This document shows positions 56,504 to 64,000 of a stretch of DNA of 64,000 nt, piece by piece. This stretch comes from a virus. The stretch is taken from positions 124,001 through 188,000 of IMG/VR virus record IMGVR_UViG_3300027741_000021; one strand, 5' to 3'. A program made the position numbers and the translations under genes. The number at the start of each line of letters is the position of its first letter. The stretch's first letter is position 1. Below the pieces are notes generated by a model. That model saw nothing but the letters and a program-made list of their open reading frames with translations, made no database searches and was not told the origin of the DNA.

Positions 56504-56782
56504 TTATTGTTCAGAAGTTTTAGAATCAATTTTGTATCCATTCTCTGCAAACAATCTCTTAATGATGCTTTCATAGTGCTGAATGTAGTATTCCACAATC
56601 TTGTTAAAGTCTTTAGGAACACTTACTCCATTCATGTGAGCTTTGACCACTTGAAGTTTCTTAAAATCCAATATCACGCTGCATGTTTGAATATCCTTGG
56701 GCTTGAGATTTTTAGCAACAGCAGTGCTTTCGTCAATTTTGCCGTCGGCTTTGAGATAGTAGGTGATTAGTAAATATCTCAT
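56504..56782 (-). CDS. Small conserved hypothetical downstream of the clamp loader
   Basis: 92 aa, MRYLLITYYLKADGKIDESTAVAKNLKPKDIQTCSVILDFKK, a small alpha/beta pattern with a helical C-terminal half (FNKIVEYYIQHYESIIKRLFAENGY). ATGA overlap with gp44 (56779-56782). Probably conserved in relatives; function unknown. Confidence 0.7.
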   Translation of the reverse strand: MRYLLITYYLKADGKIDESTAVAKNLKPKDIQTCSVILDFKKLQVVKAHMNGVSVPKDFNKIVEYYIQHYESIIKRLFAENGYKIDSKTSEQ

Positions 56783-57702
56783 TTTAGATTTGCCAATTCA
56801 ATTAGTGTAGCACTCAAGTTGATCTCAACATCGGCAACGGAGTTATGATTTACAATACCATTGCGAATGATTACAACAGCTTGATCTTTTTGTTCGTCAG
56901 TTTTGCCCCACAAGTCCAAGTTATCATACATCCAACGGAATACATCTTCTGCTTCTTCCGGTGTTGAACTTTGACATAAAAGTGTACGTGCTTGACGTAC
57001 CTGCCCACGCTTGAACAGGTCTACACAATCCAGTTTCCAATCTCGAGCTGCCTTGTCTGTGGCACTGGGCGCACTCAACGTGCCTGACTGTGAATTCATC
57101 TGTGTGAGATTCAAGCACTTGCGCAGATCTGGATATGTGGCTTTGACATAAGTGTCAAGCACATCTAGATCAAACTCCACATCTTCGGTTACCAACACAG
57201 TGGCCACACGGGCTGTGAACTCTGTATGATCAGTCTTGGTAATATGGAATCCTTGGCAGCGACTATGGATTGGATCAATGATCTTGTGTGGATAGTTACA
57301 AGTCATGATGAATCGCACTGTGCTGCTATAGTCCTCCATCAAGTTACGCAATGCAGGTTGCACCGATTCTTTGTTCATGTAGTCAGCTTCATCAATCAGC
57401 ACAACTTTGAACCGGCCAAACGGCATGGTTTGCACAAAGCTGATCAGCCGATCTACCCATTCAATTTTACGACCTTCCTTGCTTCCGTTCACATACATCA
57501 CATCGTATTGGTCTATGCCCAGTTCGTTGATCAGAACTTTGGCCAGAGTGGTCTTGCCTGTGCCTGCTGCACCACTCAGTAACAAGTGTGGAATTGTTCC
57601 GTCTTGGATCCAAGATTGCACTTGATCTCGTTGTGAATCATCCACAAACACATAACCGTCAACTGTGTCCGGACGGTATTTTTCTACCCATAATTGTTTC
57701 AT
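56779..57702 (-). CDS. Clamp-loader ATPase large subunit (gp44-like)
   Basis: 307 aa. WVEKYRPDTVDGYVF is the RFC box II-type start. Walker A GAAGTGKT at 44-51 and DEAD Walker B (VVLIDEADYMN) at 101-110 follow. FIMTCNYPHKIIDPIHSRC is the sensor 1/SRC arginine-finger region. Length and motifs fit T4 gp44, which with gp62 loads the gp45 clamp. A gp62 gene was not recognised in this window. Co-transcribed with the small zinc proteins upstream. Confidence 0.95.
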   Translation of the reverse strand: MKQLWVEKYRPDTVDGYVFVDDSQRDQVQSWIQDGTIPHLLLSGAAGTGKTTLAKVLINELGIDQYDVMYVNGSKEGRKIEWVDRLISFVQTMPFGRFKVVLIDEADYMNKESVQPALRNLMEDYSSTVRFIMTCNYPHKIIDPIHSRCQGFHITKTDHTEFTARVATVLVTEDVEFDLDVLDTYVKATYPDLRKCLNLTQMNSQSGTLSAPSATDKAARDWKLDCVDLFKRGQVRQARTLLCQSSTPEEAEDVFRWMYDNLDLWGKTDEQKDQAVVIIRNGIVNHNSVADVEINLSATLIELANLK

Positions 57703-57977
57703 TTGTATCTACTTCCTGGTTGGCCTGGATCATTTGAATTGGTACAGGCTAGGTTATGATCAGTTGCTCTTGGACACCGCTTGTTACCGCATTTGGGGCA
57801 CACAATAAATGTGCTCATGGTCAGTGGCCAACCGCGGGCGTCCTTGATCTTGTTCATGCAATTATAACACCCGCACTGAACATTTGCAACCTTGTTTTCA
57901 AAAATAAGATCAAGTTTGTCACTGAATGTTTCCGGACTCACACTGAGTGTACATGGCGCACTACCCTTGCCCATCAT
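57699..57977 (-). CDS. Cysteine-rich zinc-binding hypothetical protein
   Basis: 92 aa, with VANVQCGCYNCMNKIKDARGW and IVCPKCGNKRCPRATDHN, two CxxC-type pairs that look like a zinc ribbon, and ACTNSNDPGQPGSRYK as tail. Its ATG is ATGA-coupled with the tiny zinc peptide upstream. Likely structural or regulatory; no family. Confidence 0.7.
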   Translation of the reverse strand: MMGKGSAPCTLSVSPETFSDKLDLIFENKVANVQCGCYNCMNKIKDARGWPLTMSTFIVCPKCGNKRCPRATDHNLACTNSNDPGQPGSRYK

Positions 57978-58039
57978 GTACGCCCTTGATTATAATCACA
58001 GTCTGGGCAAATTACACCGTGACAAGTGTTACATTTCAT
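57974..58039 (-). CDS. 21-aa zinc-knuckle-like peptide
   Basis: MKCNTCHGVICPDCDYNQG..., with CxxC and CxxC pairs. ATGA overlaps link it to the cytidylyltransferase stop (58036-58039) and to the following cysteine-rich gene (57974-57977), so it is very likely translated despite its size. It may share the metal role of its neighbour. Confidence 0.6.
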   Translation of the reverse strand: MKCNTCHGVICPDCDYNQGRT

Positions 58040-58515
58040 TTTTGTGTCAGACCACGTTCTACTTCAGCTTTGGCCACTCTGCGACGCAGACTTGAGCTGG
58101 AGAATGAATGATCGCGACCGTTGAATATCAGTTCAATACCTCTTGTTAGACACTCAGCCCTCCCGCTGAACTCCATACCTTGATATTCAACACCTAGGAT
58201 ACGCACATCTACCGGCAGGATCAACAACAGATCTATAAGGTCCTCCTCAGTTTGATACACCACCACTTCATCAACGTACCGACAAGCCGCCAGTTGTATC
58301 TGGCGTTCCACTATACTTTGTACAGGATGATTTTTGGTATCTGGGCGATCTATTGTGGGATCAGTTTGCAAGCCAGCAATCAAGTAGTCACAGTGGTTCT
58401 TGGCTTCACTCAGCATGGCAATATGCCCGGCATGCAGTATATCAAATGCCGAAAAAACGATTCCAATTTTTTTTCCTTCTGCTTTAAGTTGTTTGTTATT
58501 GTTAAAAATATTCAT
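58036..58515 (-). CDS. Cytidylyltransferase-fold nucleotidyltransferase
   Basis: 159 aa. GIVFSAFDILHAGHIAMLSEAK has the HxGH motif of glycerol-3-phosphate/heptose adenylyl- or cytidylyl-transferases. CDYLIAGLQTDPTID and HSFSSSSLRRRV (xSxxxR-type end motif) complete it. It probably makes a nucleotide-activated sugar or lipid headgroup. Upstream is the GroES-like gene. Confidence 0.85.
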   Translation of the reverse strand: MNIFNNNKQLKAEGKKIGIVFSAFDILHAGHIAMLSEAKNHCDYLIAGLQTDPTIDRPDTKNHPVQSIVERQIQLAACRYVDEVVVYQTEEDLIDLLLILPVDVRILGVEYQGMEFSGRAECLTRGIELIFNGRDHSFSSSSLRRRVAKAEVERGLTQK

Positions 58516-58518
58516 AGA

Positions 58519-58920
58519 CTAATTGTGTTGCATCCAGTCAGGCTTGGCCTCCACGTGGATGGCTGTGGAGAATGTGTCGTCTCTGGGCACTTCATCGGAG
58601 ATCATCATGATATCTTTTGGATCCACTCTGCGCAAAGTTACTTTGCCGCTTTCATCTTCAATATCAATACCGCGAGTCCATCGTCCATGCTCGATACAGA
58701 CCCATTGCCCAACAACAACATCCTGCTGTTCGGGACCTATTGCATACACTCGACCCCAGCGTGGGCGAATTCCAGTGCTTTTGCCGTTGTCGTTGGGTAT
58801 GATAATACCACCAGTAGTAATACGTGTTTCAAAGATCATATCACTCACAATTACTGAATCTTTGAGTGGAACAATCTGTTGTCGAGTGAGTTGATGTGGT
58901 TGGAAGGCAAATTTGGTCAT
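58519..58920 (-). CDS. GroES-like co-chaperonin (gp31-like)
   Basis: 133 aa. IVPLKDSVIVSDMIFETRITTGGIIIPNDNGK is the GroES-type barrel start with the mobile-loop region, and RPRWGRVYAIGPEQQDVVVGQWVCIEHGRW and VDPKDIMMI follow as in GroES. Bigger than bacterial GroES (about 97), closer to T4 gp31 (111), which replaces GroES to fold the large capsid protein. With DnaJ and ClpA it is the third chaperone-related gene. Confidence 0.88.
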   Translation of the reverse strand: MTKFAFQPHQLTRQQIVPLKDSVIVSDMIFETRITTGGIIIPNDNGKSTGIRPRWGRVYAIGPEQQDVVVGQWVCIEHGRWTRGIDIEDESGKVTLRRVDPKDIMMISDEVPRDDTFSTAIHVEAKPDWMQHN

Positions 58921-59319
58921 TTATTCCTCGTTGGGTTGTTTTGCTGCACGTGCCATGGCTGCTGCTAGCCCCGTTGCAGGTTCTTGAACTTGAGGCACTG
59001 CTCCCTGAGTTCTCAACGCCTGTCGTTGTAATCTTGCTTGCTCTAGTTTTTCTTGATCAGCTGCCCGAATAGCAGCATCTGTTTCTTTTTGTGCCTGTGT
59101 GCTGGTGGGGATCGGTCCTGGTACTGCATTGGTGGTGCGATTGAGATTGCGATTGACCTGCTGCGCTCTAGTAGAAATAATGTTTCCATCAGCATCTAGT
59201 TTATCACCTCGCGCATTCACTTGCATATTGCCCACAGCCCGAACCTGTTCATTCTGTGCTTGTAATGCACCAAAGTCTACAATTCGACCTTGTGCTGTTC
59301 TGTAAATTTTCTTTGACAT
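58921..59319 (-). CDS. T4-like conserved late hypothetical protein
   Basis: 132 aa started at ATG 59319 with AAGGAGAC at good spacing (MSKKIYRTAQGRIVDFGALQAQN). The first 50 residues (VRAVGNMQVNARGDKLDADGN) are a pattern I associate with a small widespread T4-like protein. The rest is coiled Gln/Ala/Arg-rich (QEKLEQARLQRQALRTQG). GTTAAATA lies at 59336-59343. Function unknown; virion or head-related by expression guess. Confidence 0.7.
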   Translation of the reverse strand: MSKKIYRTAQGRIVDFGALQAQNEQVRAVGNMQVNARGDKLDADGNIISTRAQQVNRNLNRTTNAVPGPIPTSTQAQKETDAAIRAADQEKLEQARLQRQALRTQGAVPQVQEPATGLAAAMARAAKQPNEE

Positions 59320-59335
59320 AATAGTCTCCTTGAGA

Positions 59336-59343
59336 TATTTAAC
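59336..59343 (-). promoter_or_regulatory. Candidate late promoter box GTTAAATA
   Basis: Minus-strand GTTAAATA embeds the stop of the DnaE-like gene (59339-59341) and lies 17 bases before the ATG at 59319. Confidence 0.4.
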
Positions 59344-59857
59344 GCAGAAACTCTGCAATATCTAAATTGTAGTGCAGGCTGTCTATTCTGTGTATCTCCA
59401 GTAGGTACAACACATAGCTGGCCACTGAACTTCCACGTCCTACACCCCAAATTAGATTGTTTTGTTTCATGATATCTACTAGAAATTTGAGATATCGTAA
59501 TAGATTAAATAAGTCACGTGCTTGATATAGCAATAGTTCTTCTCCCACACGCTGTAATGCTGTTTCGGATTCACACAGGCCAAGAACATGTTCTGCAATG
59601 TCTAAGTTCTTGTATTCGTCAGGCATGAGCCAATTGTTTTGATTGCGGTGATCAAAATCTTCCACAGTCATTGCCTGCAATGACAGTTCATTGTATCGAA
59701 TAAATGTAGGTACATCTTCCAATATCAACGCAGCAGTTTCTAGATCCACCGTAGCGTCAACCAACATACCATTGACATGTATGCTCTGCCCACGCATGAG
59801 CATGTTCACGCAGTCATCTTCTGAAAAGATTATCTGGCCTAGATGATCAGTTTTCAT
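59339..59857 (-). CDS. DnaE-like polymerase III alpha palm fragment
   Basis: 172 aa started at ATG 59857 (MKTDHLGQIIFSEDDCVNML). The C-terminal FLVDIMKQNNLIWGVGRGSSVASYVLYLLEIHRIDSLHYNL matches the palm motif of bacterial C-family polymerases (GPGRGSAAGSLVAYLLxITxIDPLxYNL). The protein stops before the catalytic DxD aspartates and lacks PHP and finger domains. The frame continues to 59932 as an alternative start. It is a standalone part, perhaps a DNA-binding or clamp-associated factor alongside the gp43-like polymerase. Confidence 0.8.
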   Translation of the reverse strand: MKTDHLGQIIFSEDDCVNMLMRGQSIHVNGMLVDATVDLETAALILEDVPTFIRYNELSLQAMTVEDFDHRNQNNWLMPDEYKNLDIAEHVLGLCESETALQRVGEELLLYQARDLFNLLRYLKFLVDIMKQNNLIWGVGRGSSVASYVLYLLEIHRIDSLHYNLDIAEFLR

Positions 59858-60461
59858 CTGTAGGAAATTTGGCAAATACCACAGTGTTGGTAGCAGAATC
59901 AGCAACGGGGGTTGGTGTGCCACTCCAATCAAGATCTAGATCGCGCCAGATTGGTGTGCGATTGAGTTTGACCACTTGTTTTTTGCTACTGTTGGTAGGT
60001 TTGAAATTGCTATGAGTAGGACCAGCATCAAGCCACCAACCAGTTTCTTCGCATGGTCCTAGACTTTCTTGATCACTGTGCAAGTACCGCACATTGTCTC
60101 CAAGACTACTTTGTATGGTCACATCAGTTACCATCATTCGTTGTTCTAAAATTGCATTGAGTTTGCAGTATAGCGCAATACCTATGATCTGGTCAATGGG
60201 CTCTTCGGGTAATGGAGTAATGTTAATACCTGCTGTGGTCAACAACTGCATCTGTTCTTGATTGTCCTGGTTGATAAACACAGTGTTGGTCAGTTCGTGA
60301 TACACAAAGTGATTTAGTCGTGCCAAACTGGTCACATGATCGTCCTGATCGGCAGTGTTGGTATAGATGGACAATTCAGCTGTGTATTCGTTGATTTGTA
60401 GGCGGCCTTCAAACCATATGGCTGCATGCCAGGTCATGTCATATTCTAATCGCACGTTCAT
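59847..60461 (-). CDS. Hypothetical protein upstream of the DnaE-like fragment
   Basis: 204 aa, MNVRLEYDMTWHAAIWFEGRLQINEYTAELSIYTNTADQDDHVTSL. Strand-rich N-terminus, a helix (PIDQIIGIALYCKLNAIL), then an unassigned Trp-rich end (GWWLDAGPTHSNFKP and PIWRDLDLDWSGTP). It overlaps the following gene by about 11 bases and couples with the 79-aa gene by ATGA. No family is recognised. Confidence 0.7.
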   Translation of the reverse strand: MNVRLEYDMTWHAAIWFEGRLQINEYTAELSIYTNTADQDDHVTSLARLNHFVYHELTNTVFINQDNQEQMQLLTTAGINITPLPEEPIDQIIGIALYCKLNAILEQRMMVTDVTIQSSLGDNVRYLHSDQESLGPCEETGWWLDAGPTHSNFKPTNSSKKQVVKLNRTPIWRDLDLDWSGTPTPVADSATNTVVFAKFPTDEN

Positions 60462-60697
60462 GATATGTCAATCTTGTTGTTAAATGAGTTTTCATCGCCT
60501 GGCAGCGGTGCGTTCAGCGCCATCATTTTTTGTTGATGTTTGCTGGTGTAGCTTGCCAATGCCATGCGAATCTGATCACAGAGATAGCTATTGCCCATCC
60601 TGTGCGCTATGCTGAGTTTTTTATGAAGTTCGGAAATCTTTGACCCTAGTTGCTCCAAGGTCAAATCTTCTAAATTGTTGATAAACGGGTGTTCCAT
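60458..60697 (-). CDS. Small helical hypothetical protein
   Basis: 79 aa, MEHPFINNLEDLTLEQLGSKISELHKKLSIAHRMGNSYLCDQIRMAL, mostly helical with a charged first helix. AAGGAG precedes the ATG (60697). ATGA overlap with the next gene at 60458-60461. No family is recognised, but similar short helical proteins sit near tail genes in relatives as far as I recall. Confidence 0.7.
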   Translation of the reverse strand: MEHPFINNLEDLTLEQLGSKISELHKKLSIAHRMGNSYLCDQIRMALASYTSKHQQKMMALNAPLPGDENSFNNKIDIS

Positions 60698-60749
60698 TTG
60701 ACTCCTTGCTGAGTAAGTTTACAGCAACAGTCAATAGAAGTCAACACAT

Positions 60750-61649
60750 TTAGGAAAATACAGCTCCGTTGTTGCCAATACAGAACCATTTGTTGCTGAT
60801 GTATTGCAATGTTACTGCACTACCGATGGTGTTGAATGTGATAACACCTGTGCCAGATGTTTTCCACCCAGCATTGGTCACAGTGATTTCCATGTCGCCA
60901 CCGTCGGCATTCATCATGATGGTTTTGATCTGACCGTTGTAGCCAGCTGCCAAATTAGAAAATGACGGGCCAGCAGCAGTGGTAGAAAAATAAGTAGCTG
61001 TGGTAGTAAGGTTAACGTTAGGGAAATTCCCTACTCCGGTTCCAAGATTTTGAGTGCTAGGCAAATAGATCGGATCCTGGTTTTGGCTAGCATCAAATAC
61101 CGAAATGGTAGTACCACCAATGCTGGTGGTAAAATCGTATGTGTATATTCCAGTCTGATTGTATGTGATTACTCCAGAGCTGTATCCTTGCAGATTACTG
61201 GTTCCTACACTGACAGCAGCAGGTAATGTAACAGTATACGCAGTATTGGTTACGGTAATAGCCACACGAACTATACCAAAATTACCAGCAGCAGGCCAGT
61301 TTGTAAATGCCAAAGATATTGATCCGCTAGTGGTCACAGTTTGATAATGTCCGTCAGCATAATTGATAGTGACTGAACCTGTTTGATTGCCCAGCTGGGC
61401 CACTATTGCACTGAAATCTGAGATGTTGGCATTACTCAATGGACTGCCGGCCATGTCGTTGTCTATCACAGTGCCTACCAGTGCTGCTTTGAGCACCGCT
61501 TTGCTTTGAAGATCAGTAATCTCGTTAGCTGCGTACTGAAAGTTAGTTTTGGTGTTGGTGAAGTTGTCACGAAAACCTTGACTGTTGTTGTCTTGCCCGG
61601 CCACTGGATATGTGCCGTCGATGTCGTTTGGGTTAATTGCACTGGTCAT
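60750..61649 (-). CDS. Phage tail or virion structural protein
   Basis: 299 aa. The start MTSAINPNDIDGTYPVAGQDNNSQGFRDNFTN is a pattern I associate with T4-like virion or baseplate structural proteins. The remainder is Thr/Ser/Gly/Asn-rich beta (TYTVTLPAAVSVGTSNLQGYSSG, TFNTIGSAVTLQYISNKWFCIG), typical of fibre or tail-tip domains. AGGACC precedes the ATG. Probably assembles with the large upstream structural gene. Confidence 0.75.
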   Translation of the reverse strand: MTSAINPNDIDGTYPVAGQDNNSQGFRDNFTNTKTNFQYAANEITDLQSKAVLKAALVGTVIDNDMAGSPLSNANISDFSAIVAQLGNQTGSVTINYADGHYQTVTTSGSISLAFTNWPAAGNFGIVRVAITVTNTAYTVTLPAAVSVGTSNLQGYSSGVITYNQTGIYTYDFTTSIGGTTISVFDASQNQDPIYLPSTQNLGTGVGNFPNVNLTTTATYFSTTAAGPSFSNLAAGYNGQIKTIMMNADGGDMEITVTNAGWKTSGTGVITFNTIGSAVTLQYISNKWFCIGNNGAVFS

Positions 61650-61658
61650 ATGTTGGTC

Positions 61659-64000
61659 CTACACTAAAATGTTCCTACGGGGAAATACTAGATATTTATC
61701 GAATGCGTCTGTGTTGGTATAGATATCGACAGGTGCTTCAAATCTCATGCTAGTAGCGTCAAATGTTGTTGGGTTGCCTGATCCTATTGCAAAGTCAAAT
61801 TCCGCGCCTGATCCTGTTCCAACAATATTGGTACCGGTTATGTTGTCAAATGTTAAATTGATAGACCAGGTGTTGTATGTTCCTGCACCAGCAAAACTTG
61901 TAACGTTCACATACATATTACCAGTTATTGGAGAGTATACAGTTACAGTACCAATCATGTAATTGGCCCCGTCATACGAAACAATCACAGGGTCGCCTGC
62001 AACATAGGACAATCCAATATTTATATTGAGATTTCTCAAGCCGGTGCCTATGATCAAAGTAGTTTTGCTTGCTGCGTTATATTGTTCAAGGAACGGAGCA
62101 GCACTGGTATAATTTACTATGGTTATTGCTCCAGTTGCTGGATTTGTATCCTGGACTGTAATTATTGTATCATTTATTGCATCGGTGCCGCCTACATCAC
62201 TGCCCAATACCAATATCTTGTCACCAATCTTATATCCAAGTCCTCCGTCCACAATTGATGTGATCACATAATGCAATATCAAATCAAATGTGGTTTCGGC
62301 ACCCGGTGGTACCCATGCACCATGTGTTGAATCTGCAATTGGATCCCAGTGGATACTGAGCAGGCGGTCTAGCTCATAACGATCAACTTTGAAGTCAACC
62401 AAGTTAAGCTGTTGACCAAACTGAGTACGCACGTTGTACGCAACTTTTCCTGAAGTTCCCGGGTTACAGTAGGCCACGACCCAAGCCGGAGTGAATCCTA
62501 AAACTTTTCCATCTGCTTGTTTGCTCAACATCCACAATGGCAACAAGTTTGAAATTTGTCCAACTACATCAATAACTTGATTTCGCATGTTGTCCAAGCT
62601 GTTGGGATATACTGTGGCAATTTCTGTGCTGTCATCGGCATTGATTGGATAAGGTAGTGTGACTTGTTTGCTCACACTGATACCTGAATTATTAACCAGG
62701 TTGTCCTGTATAGCACTGTATACAACTTCATAAATCACTGTTCCGGTTGTGGGATCCACGGCTTGAGCCGTTTTAATTTCACCCAGTATTAGATTTTTCC
62801 AGTAATGATTTTTAACCAGGCTACTGATATACAGTTCATAGGTTGAACTGGTCAGCCCAAAGCAGTGATTATATATTACTGATTTTGCTATACCAAAATT
62901 AGGGTCTTGATATCTAAATATTGTGCTGGGTGGAAATATGTCTGAATCCTGAATCAAACTGTTGATCAACGCACGATCAGGATACGGCGGCATTGCTTTG
63001 ATATAGAGATTCTCATATGGCTCGTTGTACACCCGCAATACTTTTACTGTGAATGTTTTGTATACAGATATTTGTCCGTCGAGAGAATATGCATTTACTG
63101 TAAATGTAAATTGGGCATCAAATGTGGTCTCCTGTGGAGATTGAATCAAGTTGGTACGTAACTCTTTATCAAAAGTGGTAGTTCCTAGATCCAATGCAAA
63201 TGTGTTAAAACTCACACGACCAGCGATTTCCCCCGACGGTAGCAATGACAAGCCCTGTGGCAACTTGTTGTAGTACCCTGGTACATAATCACTAGGAGGA
63301 ATTGCACCCGGGCGCAGTTGATACTGCAAGGATCGTCCGCCAGTGTTAATCGCTTGAACTTTTAACAAGCTAGTTGATCCGTTGATTATACTACCAAGAT
63401 CCGAATTGGTAAGCCATATCACTTGCGTTTCTACTTGGCCATTTATGGTCACACTAAAATAATACGGTTTAGATTTTATCACTGGGTCAGCAGTATCTAT
63501 CAGATAGATAGCAAAGTTATATGTGATTTCTGTTATGCCCGAATACGGAAGATACCCATACAACCAACCAGTGAATGGATCAAGTGTGGTACCAGGCGGC
63601 AATTCTAATCCAACACTGGGATATTCTAAGTATTCGATTGTGTAAGGGCCAAATGTTAATCCTTTGAATTGATATGCCCAGAAGTTGTCTGATCGAATTA
63701 CACCAAGATCATCAGGAGTGTTATAGTTTTGAGAGCTTAGTGGGGCATTGGTCAAGAATGGCAAGTAATCTGGAGTCTGCGACGCATCAACAAAGGTATC
63801 ATCCGCAGTGATATCCGTGGTAGATGCTTGTAGAGTGGTTCTACTGTACACGTAAATTTGATAAGTTCTCAAATCACTGCTTTTACCGTCAGATACTCGT
63901 AATGTAAACTGATAGTTAGTATTGGGACTTTGTCTGACAAAGTCAAACGGAAACATATCAAAATTTTCTTGATATCTATCAAACCCACCGGTCTTGTCGA
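61659..64000 (-). CDS. Large tail/virion structural protein with Ig-like domains, 5' truncated
   Basis: At least 780 residues; the frame stays open past the right edge (codons DKTGGFDRYQENF precede the first internal ATG at 63956), so the true start is outside the window. YQFTLRVSDGKSSDLRTYQIYV, PPGTTLDPFTGWLYGYLPYSGITEITYNFAI and TFTVNAYSLDGQISVYKTFTV are cadherin/putative-Ig (He_PIG-like) repeats seen in phage tail fibre or baseplate proteins. The C-terminal part (VVSYDGANYMIGTVTVYSP) is a further beta module. Likely a tail fibre or baseplate wedge component. Confidence 0.8.
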   Translation of the reverse strand, partial: DKTGGFDRYQENFDMFPFDFVRQSPNTNYQFTLRVSDGKSSDLRTYQIYVYSRTTLQASTTDITADDTFVDASQTPDYLPFLTNAPLSSQNYNTPDDLGVIRSDNFWAYQFKGLTFGPYTIEYLEYPSVGLELPPGTTLDPFTGWLYGYLPYSGITEITYNFAIYLIDTADPVIKSKPYYFSVTINGQVETQVIWLTNSDLGSIINGSTSLLKVQAINTGGRSLQYQLRPGAIPPSDYVPGYYNKLPQGLSLLPSGEIAGRVSFNTFALDLGTTTFDKELRTNLIQSPQETTFDAQFTFTVNAYSLDGQISVYKTFTVKVLRVYNEPYENLYIKAMPPYPDRALINSLIQDSDIFPPSTIFRYQDPNFGIAKSVIYNHCFGLTSSTYELYISSLVKNHYWKNLILGEIKTAQAVDPTTGTVIYEVVYSAIQDNLVNNSGISVSKQVTLPYPINADDSTEIATVYPNSLDNMRNQVIDVVGQISNLLPLWMLSKQADGKVLGFTPAWVVAYCNPGTSGKVAYNVRTQFGQQLNLVDFKVDRYELDRLLSIHWDPIADSTHGAWVPPGAETTFDLILHYVITSIVDGGLGYKIGDKILVLGSDVGGTDAINDTIITVQDTNPATGAITIVNYTSAAPFLEQYNAASKTTLIIGTGLRNLNINIGLSYVAGDPVIVSYDGANYMIGTVTVYSPITGNMYVNVTSFAGAGTYNTWSINLTFDNITGTNIVGTGSGAEFDFAIGSGNPTTFDATSMRFEAPVDIYTNTDAFDKYLVFPRRNILV

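Noticed and set aside
1-64000. tRNA genes, CRISPR arrays, integrase/attachment sites and insertion sequences
   Set aside because: None was recognised by reading; no cloverleaf, repeat-spacer pattern, transposase or integrase motif was evident. A tRNAscan or structure search would be needed to exclude short tRNAs.

Overview
The window reads as part of a T4-like tailed phage (myovirus) genome. The support is a family-B DNA polymerase (gp43-like), sliding clamp (gp45-like), clamp-loader ATPase (gp44-like), a DsbA-like late-transcription protein, a gp31/GroES-like co-chaperonin, PhoH, tail or virion structural proteins, a holin/endolysin/spanin cassette, and TAAATA-type late promoter boxes. Nearly all genes lie on the minus strand and are packed with ATGA or TGATG overlaps. 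Gene content resembles aquatic T4-like phages. A Bug-type tripartite-tricarboxylate-transporter binding protein, a family expanded in Burkholderiales, hints at a betaproteobacterial host, but this is inference. No tRNA, CRISPR array, insertion sequence or gene-free stretch above 300 bases was seen.

Layout by position. 1-12.1 kb: metK and parts of the preQ0 route (queE, queD, folE) interleaved with glycosyltransferases, two radical-SAM/methyltransferase-type enzymes, GalE and a PLP-aminotransferase-like protein. 12.1-21.2 kb: a translationally coupled replication and modification operon with a MutH-like nuclease, an unknown protein, a DpdA-like DNA transglycosylase, clamp, methyltransferase-like protein and polymerase, followed by sulfotransferase-like genes, a small membrane protein and DsbA. 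21.2-23.6 kb: a putative glycosyltransferase and two more sulfotransferase-like proteins. 23.6-38.8 kb: a run of proteins, most starting with M[KR]xxEF[IL]xE, the same form as the T4 capsid-targeting sequence. They include a modular 610-aa protein, Dps, a LysM/lysozyme protein, GNAT, ADP-ribosyltransferase-like and zinc-binding proteins. The run ends with a 2017-aa multi-enzyme protein whose domains are separated by possible prohead-protease sites. 38.9-39.5 kb: a plus-strand GIY-YIG homing endonuclease. 39.5-48.5 kb: glycosyltransferase, nucleotidyltransferase, structural unknowns, ClpA, DnaJ and the lysis cassette. 48.5-53.5 kb: APS kinase/nucleotidyltransferase fusion, sulfotransferase-like proteins, a 2OG oxygenase, methyltransferases and the Bug protein. 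53.5-60.7 kb: PhoH, radical SAM/SPASM, clamp loader, tiny zinc protein, cytidylyltransferase, GroES-like protein and a DnaE-like fragment. 60.7-64 kb: virion structural proteins.

Working model. FolE, QueD and QueE feed a 7-deazaguanine precursor to DpdA, which would exchange it into phage DNA; a QueC-type step is not visible here. The coupled MutH-like nuclease may act on unmodified host DNA. A PAPS-making fusion enzyme plus several sulfotransferase-like proteins, together with the sugar enzymes, suggest sulfated or glycosylated products. The 23.6-38.8 kb block looks like an arsenal of proteins packed in the capsid and possibly injected with the DNA. ClpA, DnaJ and GroES-like proteins point to takeover of host protein quality control.
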